Of a DNA stretch of 64,000 nt, positions 32,153-41,063 are shown one piece after another; positions within the stretch are counted from its first letter, which is position 1; each line of letters begins with the position of its first letter. The stretch spans positions 882,238-946,237 of the forward strand of contig NZ_WTVA01000001.1 of assembly GCF_009882935.1 (NCBI RefSeq), given 5' to 3'. A program made the position numbers and the translations under genes. This DNA comes from Sneathiella chungangensis. GTDB taxonomy: Bacteria > Pseudomonadota > Alphaproteobacteria > Sneathiellales > Sneathiellaceae. Under the pieces are notes generated by a model. The model made no database searches, was not told the DNA's origin, and worked only from the letters and a program-made list of their open reading frames with translations.

Positions 32153-32479
32153 TCAGCTGTCTTCAGTGACGGCCTCTGTATGGGAAAGATCGACCCCCAT
32201 GCAGCATTTATCGGTGAGGAGCTGAACAAGCCCCTCGACCTTTTTGTAATTGACAAAACAGCGTAATGTCCGGCTTTCCCGTTCCTGCCGGATCAGGTCA
32301 CCGGCAATCAGATTTGAAATATGGTGGGACAGGGTTGAGGCCGGAATATCGAGAAGGCCCTGAATCTCACCAACAGAAAGCCCCTTCTCGCCCGCCTGAA
32401 CAAGATATTGAACAATCCGGAGACGGACAGGGTGACCAAGCTTGGCAAGGACGTCCGCGGCTTCTTCAGTCTCCATCAT
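32153..32479 (-). CDS. arsR: ArsR-family repressor, methylarsenite-sensor type
   Basis: A 108-aa winged-helix repressor with recognition helix region IPASTLSHHISNLIAGDLI. It has three cysteines: Cys74 (TLRCFVNY), Cys92 and Cys93 (TDKCCMG). Their spacing of 18 and 19 residues is exactly that of Cys83, Cys101 and Cys102 of Shewanella putrefaciens ArsR, which binds trivalent methylarsenite selectively. The CxC or CVCDLC motif of inorganic arsenite sensors is missing. It lies 27 bases after mipZ and may be partly read from that gene. The permease follows, behind its own operator. Confidence 0.88.
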   Translation of the reverse strand: MMETEEAADVLAKLGHPVRLRIVQYLVQAGEKGLSVGEIQGLLDIPASTLSHHISNLIAGDLIRQERESRTLRCFVNYKKVEGLVQLLTDKCCMGVDLSHTEAVTEDS

Positions 32480-32506
32480 GATAAAGATCTTTCAAAAATG
32501 GCGGCG

Positions 32507-33385
32507 TTAAAGTTTTTCGACTTTATCCTCGATACCCGGCAAATTCAGGGATTTGATCAGATGCCGAAGCTCGTGACGCGCCGCCACATGGCTCATCGAC
32601 ATTTTAACGCCAACGCCTTTCTTGTTCAAATCAAGCATTGTCAGGCCCTTGAGGAATAGTTCCCGGAAGACCACCCGTTCCCCGAAGCCGGGCGCGGCGC
32701 GAAAGGAAATGCGCGAGGCGAGCTTGCTGAGGATCTTCTCGATATGCCGCTTGTTATGGGCGTCGGTATGCGAGAGGCGATTGCGCATCACGACCCAGTC
32801 GATCTTGTGGTTGTCGATAAGCGCACGGCGCTTGCGCTGCTCCCAGACCATTTCGCTGTACCAGCTCGGTTTTTCCACTTCCAGGCTCGACCCATTGACC
32901 GTCGCCAGCAAGTCAAGGTCGATAAAGCTGTCGTTCATCGGGGTCAGCAGGGTATCGGCGAAGGAATGACCAAGCTTGGAGATAAAGCTGTCGGCGCCGG
33001 GACAATCGACAACGACGAAGTTATTTTCATAGACGAGTTCCTGCAGCGCCGCGACGAACCTTGCCCGTTCATCCGACTGCGCCTCATCCATATTCTTTTT
33101 GGGGCTGGGCTCAATCACCCGAAGCGTCGGCATCGCCAGCTGTAATTTCTTCTTGGAAATATAGCTCTGGCGGTTTTCGATATACCGCCCGAGCGTTTTC
33201 TGCTTGCCGTCCAGGTCGATCGCGCCAACCTTGAAGCCCATCGTCAGCAAGGAGATGATGATATGCATAGCGGTCGTCGACTTGCCCGACCCGCCTTTCG
33301 CATTTCCCACGACAATTATATGTGCGCGGGTGGGCTGTTCATTTTCTGGATTCGGTTCGTCCAAAGTCACTGTCACGTTCGACAC
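32507..33385 (-). CDS. mipZ: Division-plane positioning ATPase MipZ
   Basis: A ParA-like ATPase that forms a polar gradient and inhibits FtsZ away from midcell in Alphaproteobacteria. From the GTG at 33385 (292 aa, GGGGG about 8 bases upstream) the deviant Walker A KGGSGKSTT is at 30-38 within HIIVVGNAKGGSGKST; the following MHIIISLLTMGFKVGAIDLDGKQKTLGRYIENR (shown in part) is the MipZ signature. The frame is open to another GTG at 33469, which adds 28 residues without family similarity. It sits apart from parAB here. Confidence 0.93.
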   Translation of the reverse strand: MSNVTVTLDEPNPENEQPTRAHIIVVGNAKGGSGKSTTAMHIIISLLTMGFKVGAIDLDGKQKTLGRYIENRQSYISKKKLQLAMPTLRVIEPSPKKNMDEAQSDERARFVAALQELVYENNFVVVDCPGADSFISKLGHSFADTLLTPMNDSFIDLDLLATVNGSSLEVEKPSWYSEMVWEQRKRRALIDNHKIDWVVMRNRLSHTDAHNKRHIEKILSKLASRISFRAAPGFGERVVFRELFLKGLTMLDLNKKGVGVKMSMSHVAARHELRHLIKSLNLPGIEDKVEKL

Positions 33386-33533
33386 GTTTATTTCGCCCCC
33401 AGCAATTTTCACCGCCGCCAACTGGCCGACCACATTCGGCCTGATGCCGTAATTTAGTAAACCAGCCACCGTTACAAGACAAGCATCATATCGGGATCGG
33501 ATTTACAAATTATTGACAAATATCAGGAATCTC

Positions 33534-34532
33534 TCATTCAAATATGATCGGCTGATCCGGTTTAAAGGCATGGTGGGCAAAGGCGAAATCAACCGTATAG
33601 TGGACATCTTCCAGTCCCGTCGCCGTCCGCCGCCGCACGGTCACATTGCCGATATCCACGCCCTCCCCGATGACCGCCGCATCAAGCGCAGAATTCTGCC
33701 CTTCCTCCCACTCGATGACAAGACCGTCCGTCGTTTCGATCCGTTTTTCCCGGCGCAGAAAATCGAGCGCCCAGGCGCGCCCTTCCGCGACCACGACCCG
33801 CGATAGCGGCGGCACGAACTCCGGCAGCTCCCCATTATAGAGGAAAGGCTGCCAGGCGCTGTCATATTGCTGGTAGGGATTTAGGCCATAGCGGCGGAAA
33901 TTTTCGTCATTCGGAACGAGAATCCGCCCCTCCGGCTGACGCTTTTTGAAATTTGCAAAGGATTCGATTCTGACCGGCAGCATCTTTAGCTCGGTCCCCA
34001 TAAGCTCGCCGACGATCGCCCGCCCGGTGAACTGCTGCCACCAGCTTTCGGTCTGGCGGTCATACATCACGAGATCAGAGTTCCTGAGCTTTCCCGTCGT
34101 CCCGAAATCGAGCCGCATCTCACCCGTCGACGGATGGCGGATCCGCCGGTCGAACACCAGTGACGCATTACAGAGCGGACAGAAGGTCACGGCGATGGGA
34201 ACACCGCCGATCTCGTCATTGACGATCTCGTGCCACATCAGAACCTGCAGCGGATAGGCCTTCGCCTCCCCGTTGACGACAACGCCGATAACCGGCTCGG
34301 TTTCCGTCAGGTGAGCGGCGTCTGCCGCGGCGATGAATTTCGGATCGTCAATCGCCGGAATGCCGTCCTTCGGCACCCCGCCCGACTTTATCTCATCGAG
34401 CGGCACCTCGGTCCTGGAGAAATCGGTTTTCGGCCAGGCTTTCGACCAATAGTCGGGATTGGCCGAGGCGGGATACGCCCCCCATAGCGACAGCAGGAGA
34501 AGGATCAACAAGGGCCTTAAAATCTGTTTCAT
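33534..34532 (-). CDS. DUF3179 domain secreted protein
   Basis: A 332-aa protein with a signal peptide (MKQILRPLLILLLLSLWGAYPASA, cleavage before NPDYW). The mature part is a DUF3179 domain, with AYPLQVLMWHEIVNDEIGGVPIAVTFCPLCNASLVFDR (around 98-135, shown in part) and ESWWQQFTGRAIVGELMG as family landmarks. The CPLCNA pair of cysteines is typical and could be redox active or metal binding. The ATG at 34532 has GGATGGGA before it; a long upstream open frame is not credible. DUF3179 proteins are periplasmic with no established function. It is divergent from the flavoprotein gene. Confidence 0.85.
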   Translation of the reverse strand: MKQILRPLLILLLLSLWGAYPASANPDYWSKAWPKTDFSRTEVPLDEIKSGGVPKDGIPAIDDPKFIAAADAAHLTETEPVIGVVVNGEAKAYPLQVLMWHEIVNDEIGGVPIAVTFCPLCNASLVFDRRIRHPSTGEMRLDFGTTGKLRNSDLVMYDRQTESWWQQFTGRAIVGELMGTELKMLPVRIESFANFKKRQPEGRILVPNDENFRRYGLNPYQQYDSAWQPFLYNGELPEFVPPLSRVVVAEGRAWALDFLRREKRIETTDGLVIEWEEGQNSALDAAVIGEGVDIGNVTVRRRTATGLEDVHYTVDFAFAHHAFKPDQPIIFE

Positions 34533-34608
34533 ATCCCATCCTAGAACCGGTTGGTTCGGGATCGAAATCAAGCCTTTGTGAATTGATGAAAAACTGGTAG
34601 GGACGGCT

Positions 34609-35718
34609 ATGGCCGTCGATGTTGAAAATATCGTGATTGGCGCCGGCGTGATCGGTCTCGCCATCGCACGGGAGCTTGCCGTCGCAGGCCGCGATGTGCT
34701 GGTGCTCGAAAAGGCCGGACATTTCGGCGAAGAAACCTCCTCGCGCAACAGCGAGGTCATCCATGCCGGGATCTATTATCCGAAAGACAGCCTGAAGGCC
34801 CGTTTCTGTGTCGAGGGCAAGCAACTCCTCTATGACTATTGCCGGACGCGCCATATTCCGCACAGGAACTGCGGCAAGCTGATTGTCGCGACCGCCGAGG
34901 AGGAGAGGACAACCCTTGAATCGCTTGCCGCGAAGGCGGCGGCCAACGGGGTCGACGATGTCGTGTTCCTGACGAAGGAAGAAGCCGTCAAAATGGAGCC
35001 CGCGCTCAACTGCACAGGCGCCCTTCTCTCCCCGTCGACAGGCATTATCGACAGTCACCAACTGATGCTCGCCTATGTCGGCGAGATAGAGGATAACGGC
35101 GGCGCCATCGCCTATCACACGACCTTCCAGCATGCCGGAAAGACAGCGGACGGATTTACGGTGACCGCCGGCGGCACGGCGATTGACTGCCGCAACCTGA
35201 TCAATTCGGCGGGGCTCTCGGCGCAAGCGGTCGCACGGACGATCGACGGCCTCGCACCAAAGCAGATCCCGGAACGGTATCTCACCAAGGGCAGTTATTT
35301 CACCATGTCCGCCCGCGCCCCCTTCTCCCATCTGATCTATCCCGTGCCGAATACGGCGAGCCTCGGCATTCATGTGACGATCGACCTTGCCGGGCAGATC
35401 CGCTTCGGCCCCGATCAGGAATGGGTGGACGATATCGACTATCGGGTCGACCCGGCCCGCGCTGATGATTTCTACGAGGCGATCCGCCGTTACTTCCCGG
35501 CGCTTCCCGATGACAGCCTTATCCCCGCCTATTCAGGCATCCGCCCCAAGGTCCAGACGCCGGAGGGCGCGATGGCCGATTTCGTGATTGCGGGAGAGGA
35601 CGCGCACGGGATTCCGGGCCTTGTCAATCTCTTCGGCATGGAAAGCCCGGGCCTGACCTCCAGCCTCCAGATCGGCGCCTTCGTTAAGGATATCCTGCGG
35701 AAAACGGACCGAATGTGA
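34609..35718 (+). CDS. L-2-hydroxyglutarate oxidase-like FAD protein
   Basis: A 369-aa flavoprotein close to L-2-hydroxyglutarate dehydrogenase/oxidase (LhgO type). The dinucleotide loop [15 protein letters not shown] starts at residue 10, and [21 protein letters not shown], the family hallmark with the flavin contact His, follows at about 45-65. The C-terminal region has [16 protein letters not shown] and [12 protein letters not shown]. It would oxidise L-2-hydroxyglutarate to 2-oxoglutarate and pass electrons to quinone or oxygen. The substrate is inferred from family resemblance; other 2-hydroxy acids are possible. Confidence 0.83.
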   Translation: MAVDVENIVIGAGVIGLAIARELAVAGRDVLVLEKAGHFGEETSSRNSEVIHAGIYYPKDSLKARFCVEGKQLLYDYCRTRHIPHRNCGKLIVATAEEERTTLESLAAKAAANGVDDVVFLTKEEAVKMEPALNCTGALLSPSTGIIDSHQLMLAYVGEIEDNGGAIAYHTTFQHAGKTADGFTVTAGGTAIDCRNLINSAGLSAQAVARTIDGLAPKQIPERYLTKGSYFTMSARAPFSHLIYPVPNTASLGIHVTIDLAGQIRFGPDQEWVDDIDYRVDPARADDFYEAIRRYFPALPDDSLIPAYSGIRPKVQTPEGAMADFVIAGEDAHGIPGLVNLFGMESPGLTSSLQIGAFVKDILRKTDRM

Positions 35719-35778
35719 ATCGCTGAAATTAACCAGAATTCGTGGAAATCGGCATATTCCGGCCGTTGTTTTATTGCT

Positions 35779-35803
35779 TTTCCGCTCACCGGGCGGAAAT
35801 TTT
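35779..35803 (+). terminator. Possible terminator after the FAD oxidoreductase
   Basis: TTTCCGC (35779-35785) and GCGGAAA (35793-35799) form a 7-bp stem with a TCACCGG loop, followed by four T. The stem is short, so strength is moderate. It lies 60 bases after the stop. Confidence 0.45.
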
Positions 35804-35807
35804 GCAA

Positions 35808-35859
35808 ATCCTTTACCGATATCGGCGAAAGGATGCTGCGAACTTCGAAAATCGGTAAA
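35808..35859. promoter_or_regulatory. Dyad region upstream of the leucine dehydrogenase-like gene
   Basis: ATCCTTTACCGAT (35808-35820) is followed by ATCGGCGAAAGGAT (35821-35834), an almost perfect inverted repeat with one mismatch/offset. TTTACCGAT (35812-35820) is repeated in inverse as ATCGGTAAA at 35851-35859. The set lies 80-130 bases before the gene and could be a regulator binding cluster. The factor is unknown. Confidence 0.4.
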
Positions 35860-35941
35860 ATTTAAATTGATTTCGCGCTTTTTTAAGAAAATATCAAAGG
35901 AAAGACGCTAGATTCGTTTACTTATTTTATCGAGGTTCGTT

Positions 35942-37009
35942 ATGACAGTATTTACTGCAAAAGAGTTCGACAACCACGAAGACGTCTTGTTTTTCCATGA
36001 CAGAAAAACCGGTCTGAAGGCGATTATCGCCGTGCATGACACCACGTTGGGCCCGGCCCTCGGCGGCACCCGCATGTGGGATTATGGATCCGAGGAAGAC
36101 GCCATCGCAGACGTTCTCCGCCTCTCGCGCGGGATGACCTACAAATCCTCGCTTGCCGGGATCAATCTCGGCGGCGGCAAATCCGTGATCATCGGGAATT
36201 CGCATACCGACAAGACGCCGGAACTGTTCGAAGCCTTCGGCCGCGCCGTCGATCAGTTAGGCGGCACCTATATCGCCGCCGAAGATGTCGGCACCACCGT
36301 CAAGGACCTTGAAATCGCCCGGCGGCGCACCCGCCATATCGCGGGCATCAGCGAAGGCAATGCCGGCGATCCGTCGCCCGCCACCGCCTGGGGCGTATTT
36401 CACGGATTGCGCGCCGCCGTCGAGTTCGAGCTGAAAAAGACGACGCTTGCCGGCGTCACGGTCGCCGTTCAGGGACTTGGAAATGTCGGATACGGGCTCT
36501 GCGAGCTTCTGAGGAACGCCGGCGCCCAGCTGATTGTCGCCGACCCCCATGACGCCGCGGTGGAGAAAGCCGTAAAGAACCTTGGCGCAACCGCTGTCGG
36601 GATTGACGCCATTTACGATCAGGACGCCGACGTCTTCGCCCCCTGCGCGCTCGGCGCCATCCTGAATGACGAGACGATAGCCCGGCTGAAGGTTCGGGCC
36701 GTCGCCGGTTCCGCCAATAACCAGCTTGCCGAGGATCGCCACGCCAAGATGTTGATGGAAAAGGGAATTCTCTATGCGCCCGATTATGCGATCAATGCGG
36801 GCGGCATCATCATCATCAGTCACGAAGGGCCCAGCTTCAACCGCGAGAAAGCGATGCGGCAGGTCGCCGAGATTCACGATACCTGCCTGAATATATTCAA
36901 GCGGGCAAGAGCGGAGAAGGTAACGACCGCCGAAATCGCCGACAAGATCGCACTTGAGCGGCTGGACCGGGTCAAATCCGAAAAAGGCGATCTCGCGCTT
37001 GCCAGCTGA
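35942..37009 (+). CDS. Leucine dehydrogenase-like amino acid dehydrogenase
   Basis: A 355-aa member of the Glu/Leu/Phe/Val dehydrogenase family; the short length and absence of N-terminal extension are those of leucine dehydrogenase. The substrate motif LGPALGGTRMW is at 36-46, the conserved lysines are Lys68 (GMTYKSSL) and Lys80 (LGGGKSVI), and the NAD-binding loop is VAVQGLGNVGYGL. It would deaminate leucine, isoleucine and valine to the 2-keto acids, using NAD. Its product 2-ketoisocaproate feeds the isovaleryl-CoA and methylcrotonyl-CoA genes 7 to 18 kb away. Valine or phenylalanine specificity cannot be excluded. Confidence 0.9.
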   Translation: MTVFTAKEFDNHEDVLFFHDRKTGLKAIIAVHDTTLGPALGGTRMWDYGSEEDAIADVLRLSRGMTYKSSLAGINLGGGKSVIIGNSHTDKTPELFEAFGRAVDQLGGTYIAAEDVGTTVKDLEIARRRTRHIAGISEGNAGDPSPATAWGVFHGLRAAVEFELKKTTLAGVTVAVQGLGNVGYGLCELLRNAGAQLIVADPHDAAVEKAVKNLGATAVGIDAIYDQDADVFAPCALGAILNDETIARLKVRAVAGSANNQLAEDRHAKMLMEKGILYAPDYAINAGGIIIISHEGPSFNREKAMRQVAEIHDTCLNIFKRARAEKVTTAEIADKIALERLDRVKSEKGDLALAS

Positions 37010-37015
37010 CGAAAC

Positions 37016-37885
37016 TTATGACCAGCGGTTATGGACCCAGAACCAGTGGTCCGGCCGCTCGGTTATCCAGCGCTCGAACACCTCGTTGATCGCTTTTAAC
37101 ATCGCATAGACGTCCGTCGGCCTGTCGCCGGTTGCCGGTATATCCAGCGCCGGATAGATGGTGAGGCGACGGCGCCCGCCGTCGAGCCGCTCGGCGCGCA
37201 TCGGATAGACCGGCACATCCATCTTGCAGGCGATCTCGGCGACCGCCGGTGCCGTCATGGCCTCCCGCCCGAAGAAGGGCACCGCGATGCCGCTGTTGAG
37301 TTTCTGATCGTTCAGCAGCACGATCGCCCCGCCGCTCCGCGCCGCCTTTACGATGGTTCGTGCCCCCTCGTTTCCCTTCGGTACGAAGCGATAATTGGGA
37401 TCAGCCCGCATCTCCTGGAAATACTCTTCGACCAGCGGGTTGTTGGCCGCCCGGTAAATGCCGGTCGCGCGCGCACCGAGACGCCTGCCGACCAGCGCCA
37501 CCAGCTCCCACGGGCCATAATGGGCGGTCACGAAGAAGGCGGCCTTGCCGCTTTCAAGATATTCGTCGAGATATTCACCGCCGACAATCTCGACCGTGTC
37601 CGTATCGCTGAGGATTTCCCGGTTGAACGGGATTTCGCCGACATTGCGCCCGAGATTATCCCACATGCGTGCCAGCGTTTCCTCCACCTGCGTGGCGGTG
37701 AGATGGGGAAGCGCCATCCGCATATTCTCCCGCGCCAGCCGATGCACGCCCAATCGCGGGCCGATTTTCCGCGCGAGCCATCCGGCGAAGGCCGCCGCCC
37801 GCGCTCGACCGAGCAGGCGGAACAGGCCGACCGCCGCGCGGACAGCAATCCATTCAAGACGGTATCGCAGGGAAACCTTGCTCAT
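37016..37885 (-). CDS. Lipid A biosynthesis acyltransferase-like protein
   Basis: A 289-aa member of the LpxL/LpxM (HtrB) family. The acyl transfer motif HYGPWE is at 122-127, with GNEGARTIVKAARSGGAIVLLNDQKLNSG (about 179-207, shown in part) in the second half. A basic, hydrophobic N-terminus suggests membrane attachment. The start codon overlaps the lpxK stop by four bases (ATGA), making it the last gene of the DUF374-waaA-lpxK operon. It should add a secondary acyl chain to lipid A. Confidence 0.86.
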   Translation of the reverse strand: MSKVSLRYRLEWIAVRAAVGLFRLLGRARAAAFAGWLARKIGPRLGVHRLARENMRMALPHLTATQVEETLARMWDNLGRNVGEIPFNREILSDTDTVEIVGGEYLDEYLESGKAAFFVTAHYGPWELVALVGRRLGARATGIYRAANNPLVEEYFQEMRADPNYRFVPKGNEGARTIVKAARSGGAIVLLNDQKLNSGIAVPFFGREAMTAPAVAEIACKMDVPVYPMRAERLDGGRRRLTIYPALDIPATGDRPTDVYAMLKAINEVFERWITERPDHWFWVHNRWS

Positions 37886-38871
37886 GCCGCCGGTGTTTTC
37901 AGAAGCGAGAGAAGCATGCTACGAAGCGCGCCCGGGTTCGCGAAATTCATCTCGACATCAAAGACCGCGACCATCATTTTTTCATTTGCCGCGAGCCGTA
38001 CATAGTCTTTCCGGGTCGTCACCAACGCCGCCTCCAGGGCGGCGGCCCGCTCCACCATTATCATGATTTCATCTTTATTATAAACATGATGGTCGGGATA
38101 GCTAAAGCTGTCCATCAGGTCGCAGCCGGCGAATTTCAGCGTTTCGAAAAACTTCTCTGGGCGGCCGATTCCGGCGAAGGCGACAACCTTTTCGCCGCTG
38201 AGCTCTTCGGTTGCCGGTTTCGGCACAATATGGGAAGTGAAAACATCTGTATTACTATTTAACCGGTTAAATACATTAGACTCAGTAATTCCGCCAACCA
38301 GGATGACCGCGTCGGACCGGGCAAGCCCGGCCGCAAGCGATTCCCGGAGCGGTCCGGCGGGCAGCAGCCGGCCATTCCCGACGCCGTAATCCGCGTCGAT
38401 CACAAGCAGGGAAAAATCCTTACGCAGGGACGGGTTCTGAAATCCGTCATCCATGATGACAACATCGGCGCCGGCCTTCGCTGCGGCGCGGGCGCCCGCA
38501 ACCCGGTCCGCGGCGACCCAGGTGGGCGCCGTCTCGGCCAGGATCAGGGCCTCGTCGCCGACATCGGAAAACTGATGAACGTCAAGCACGACTCGGACCG
38601 GGCCTTTCAGACGGCCGCCATATCCGCGTGTCAGGAAATGCGGTCGTTTCCCTTCCGCGATGAACAATTGCGCGATGGCGACGGCCGCCGGCGTCTTGCC
38701 CGCCCCGCCCGCAACCACATTGCCAACGCAGATCACCGGCACCTCGACGGCCTCGCTGCGCTGCATCGACCGGTGCAGCCGGCTCCCCGCGCCATAGAGC
38801 CAGGCCGCCGGCGCGAGCAGCAAGGGCAGGACGCTTTTACTCTCGCGGCGCCAGAATTGCGGGGTCTTCAT
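37882..38871 (-). CDS. lpxK: Tetraacyldisaccharide 4'-kinase
   Basis: A 329-aa kinase that phosphorylates the 4' position of the lipid A precursor. The Walker A-type loop is VGNVVAGGAGKTPAAVAI (about 50-67), followed by FLTRGYGGRLKGP and DDGFQNPSLRKDFSLLVID. The N-terminal helix (SVLPLLLAPAAWLYG) anchors it to the inner membrane. It overlaps waaA and the acyltransferase by four bases on each side. Confidence 0.95.
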   Translation of the reverse strand: MKTPQFWRRESKSVLPLLLAPAAWLYGAGSRLHRSMQRSEAVEVPVICVGNVVAGGAGKTPAAVAIAQLFIAEGKRPHFLTRGYGGRLKGPVRVVLDVHQFSDVGDEALILAETAPTWVAADRVAGARAAAKAGADVVIMDDGFQNPSLRKDFSLLVIDADYGVGNGRLLPAGPLRESLAAGLARSDAVILVGGITESNVFNRLNSNTDVFTSHIVPKPATEELSGEKVVAFAGIGRPEKFFETLKFAGCDLMDSFSYPDHHVYNKDEIMIMVERAAALEAALVTTRKDYVRLAANEKMMVAVFDVEMNFANPGALRSMLLSLLKTPAA

Positions 38872-40139
38872 TCCGCCCCCCTTTCCAGCAGCCGTTCGAT
38901 CTGCCGAAGGGTTTTTTCAAGCGTTTCCTGACCGACCGCAACAACTTCCGCCGACCGCGCCGCCATGTCCGCGCAGAGGTCCGGCGCATCGAGATACCGC
39001 GCCACAGCCGCCGCAAGGGTGTCGGTATCCGTGACTTCCAGACTGGCGGAGAGGTAATCGAAATCGGCCATGATCTCGGTGAAATTATCCATATGCGGTC
39101 CGTGCAGCAGCACGCAGTCGAGCCGCGCCGCCTCAAGCGGGTTCTGCCCGCCATTCGGCACCAGCGACCCGCCGATAAGAACGATCTTCGCCAGCCGGTA
39201 AAACAGGCCAAGCTCGCCAATGGTATCGGCGATATACACGCCCGTCTCCAGCGTCAGCGGCGCGTCGGTGGAACGGCGGACAACAGTCAGCCCCTGCCCG
39301 ATGGCAAGCGTCGCAATGTCCTCTCCGCGCTCCGGATGGCGGGGCACGATCACGGTGAGCAGGTCCGGCCGCTTTTCGCAGAGCGTCCGATGCGCGGCGA
39401 GGATTATTTCCTCCTCCCCCCGGTGGGTGCTGGCGGCCAGCCAAAGCGGACGGGCGGCAATATCTTGGGTCACCACCGCCAGGGCATCCGCATCGACGGG
39501 CAACGGCTCCGCCGCGAATTTCAGATTGCCGAAACATTCCACGGAAATTGCCCCAAGTTCCCGGAGCCTCTCGGCGGATGTTTCCGACTGCGCCGAACAA
39601 AAGCTGAAATGACCGAGAAGCTGCCGCGAAAAGCCAAGCGACTTCCGCCAGAAACGATAGGATTTTTCGGTGATCCGGGCATTGGCCATCATCATTGGAA
39701 TGCGGCGCGCGGCGCTCTCCGAAATCAGGTTGGGCCAGATTTCCGATTCCATCCAGATCGCCAGATCGGGCCGCCAGTGATCGAGAAACCGCTCGACGGC
39801 GTCTTTCATATCGACGGGAACGAACTGGTGAAAGGCCCGCTCCGGCAGGCGCGCCGCCATGATTTCGGCGGAGGTGCGCGTCCCTGTGGTGACAAGAATA
39901 GACCGCTCCGGCGCGGCCTTCAGTAGGCCGTCGATCAGGGTGAGCGCCGAGACCGACTCGCCGACCGAGGCGGCATGGATCCAGACGAGCTGGCCCGTCG
40001 GGCGATCCCGGGAGGCGTTGCCGAGCCGCTCGGGAAACCGGGCCGGATCCTCCTTCCCGGCGGCGAGGCGCTTGTCGAGGTGACGGCGAAGGGCCGGCGC
40101 GCCGATCCGCAAAAGGCCGTTATAGAGGGCAAGCAGCAT
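38868..40139 (-). CDS. waaA: 3-deoxy-D-manno-octulosonic acid transferase
   Basis: A 423-aa Kdo transferase attaching Kdo to lipid IVA. It starts at the ATG at 40139 (MLLALYNGLLRIGAPALR), which overlaps the stop of the preceding DUF374 gene as TGATG. Motifs are WIHAASVGESVSALTL, the acceptor-side PERAFHQFVPVD and GGSLVPNGGQNPLEAA near the C-terminus. A membrane-anchoring helix is at the N-terminus. It is followed by lpxK with a 4-base overlap. Confidence 0.94.
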   Translation of the reverse strand: MLLALYNGLLRIGAPALRRHLDKRLAAGKEDPARFPERLGNASRDRPTGQLVWIHAASVGESVSALTLIDGLLKAAPERSILVTTGTRTSAEIMAARLPERAFHQFVPVDMKDAVERFLDHWRPDLAIWMESEIWPNLISESAARRIPMMMANARITEKSYRFWRKSLGFSRQLLGHFSFCSAQSETSAERLRELGAISVECFGNLKFAAEPLPVDADALAVVTQDIAARPLWLAASTHRGEEEIILAAHRTLCEKRPDLLTVIVPRHPERGEDIATLAIGQGLTVVRRSTDAPLTLETGVYIADTIGELGLFYRLAKIVLIGGSLVPNGGQNPLEAARLDCVLLHGPHMDNFTEIMADFDYLSASLEVTDTDTLAAAVARYLDAPDLCADMAARSAEVVAVGQETLEKTLRQIERLLERGAE

Positions 40140-40876
40140 CAGACTTCCGCGGCTTTCTTGTGCGGCTTGACCGGCTTGTCGCGCGCCTCGGGCTCCACCG
40201 TTTCGCGATGGCACAAGGCATCCGCGTCGCGTGTGATCCTGGTAAGGCTCGCCTCGATCGCCGCACGCGCCGCCTCGAAGGCGCCGTTCTCGTCGCGTCT
40301 CGGCACCTCTATCCCGTCGCCCCAGATGACGACGCCACGGCTGAACGGGGCGGCGAGGAGGAACCGGTCCCAGCTTCCGAGGATCTTGCCGCGCGTCGTC
40401 GAAAAACTGACGGGATAGACAGTCATGCCCGACATCGCCGCCAGCCGGACGACGCCATCCTGCGCGCGCATCCGGGGACCGCGGGGGCCATCCGGCGTGA
40501 TCACCGCAACCTCGCCCTTTTTAAGGGCCTTCAGCATCTGCTTGATCGCCGACGCCGCGCCCTTGCTCGCCGATCCGCGAACGCTGTCCTGTCCCCAATG
40601 CTTGATCGTGCGGGCGATAATCTCGCCGTCGCCGTGATGGGAGATCATGACATTCACCCGGGTTTTATTCTGCACGGAAATCGGCATCATCAGAAGGCGA
40701 CCGTGCCAGAAGGCGAGAATGAAGGGGTCTCCCGCGCTCATCCGCGCATGCGGCGCCTCGCCGTTGATGACCTGCCAGCGGCTGGTGCGGTAGACAAGCC
40801 AGATATAGCCCGCCGCCAGGACGCTGATCACGGCCTTCGCGCCATCGCTTTTCAGTATTTTCTTTATCGCCTTCAA
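40139..40876 (-). CDS. DUF374 lysophospholipid acyltransferase-like protein
   Basis: A 245-aa protein of the DUF374 family within the lysophospholipid acyltransferase superfamily. Family motifs are FWHGRLLMMP, ISHHGDGEIIARTI and VAVITPDGPRGPRM, with an N-terminal membrane helix around 13-30. In Alphaproteobacteria it usually precedes waaA and lpxK, as here. The role is probably in lipid A or LPS core acylation but is not proven. The C-terminal tail is Lys-rich. Confidence 0.86.
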   Translation of the reverse strand: MKAIKKILKSDGAKAVISVLAAGYIWLVYRTSRWQVINGEAPHARMSAGDPFILAFWHGRLLMMPISVQNKTRVNVMISHHGDGEIIARTIKHWGQDSVRGSASKGAASAIKQMLKALKKGEVAVITPDGPRGPRMRAQDGVVRLAAMSGMTVYPVSFSTTRGKILGSWDRFLLAAPFSRGVVIWGDGIEVPRRDENGAFEAARAAIEASLTRITRDADALCHRETVEPEARDKPVKPHKKAAEV

Positions 40877-40880
40877 AAAC

Positions 40881-41021
40881 CTACGCTTTCACCGGGAAAA
40901 TCCACGCCCCGATATATATTGCCCGCACCGCCTTTGCCAGTTCAATTGCCAAATCCGGCCCTTTTTCCGACGCGATGGATTGCTGCCGCTTCAATATCTC
41001 ATTAATCTGGTCTATGTTCAT
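40881..41021 (-). CDS. 46-aa conserved-looking small protein at operon head
   Basis: A small frame of 46 codons, MNIDQINEILKRQQSIASEK followed by a middle rich in Ala/Glu and ending AIYIGAWIFPVKA. It lies 4 bases ahead of the DUF374 gene and 42 bases from the divergent oxidoreductase start. The composition is protein-like: an amphipathic helix, then a hydrophobic C-terminal stretch. The same minus-strand frame stays open far upstream, opposite the oxidoreductase gene, but that part is an antisense shadow. No ribosome site is clear. Likely real from position and composition, but function is unknown. Confidence 0.5.
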   Translation of the reverse strand: MNIDQINEILKRQQSIASEKGPDLAIELAKAVRAIYIGAWIFPVKA

Positions 41022-41063
41022 TAAAAACATGCCGTTTCGGCTATATATGCAGAAAGCCGCCCG

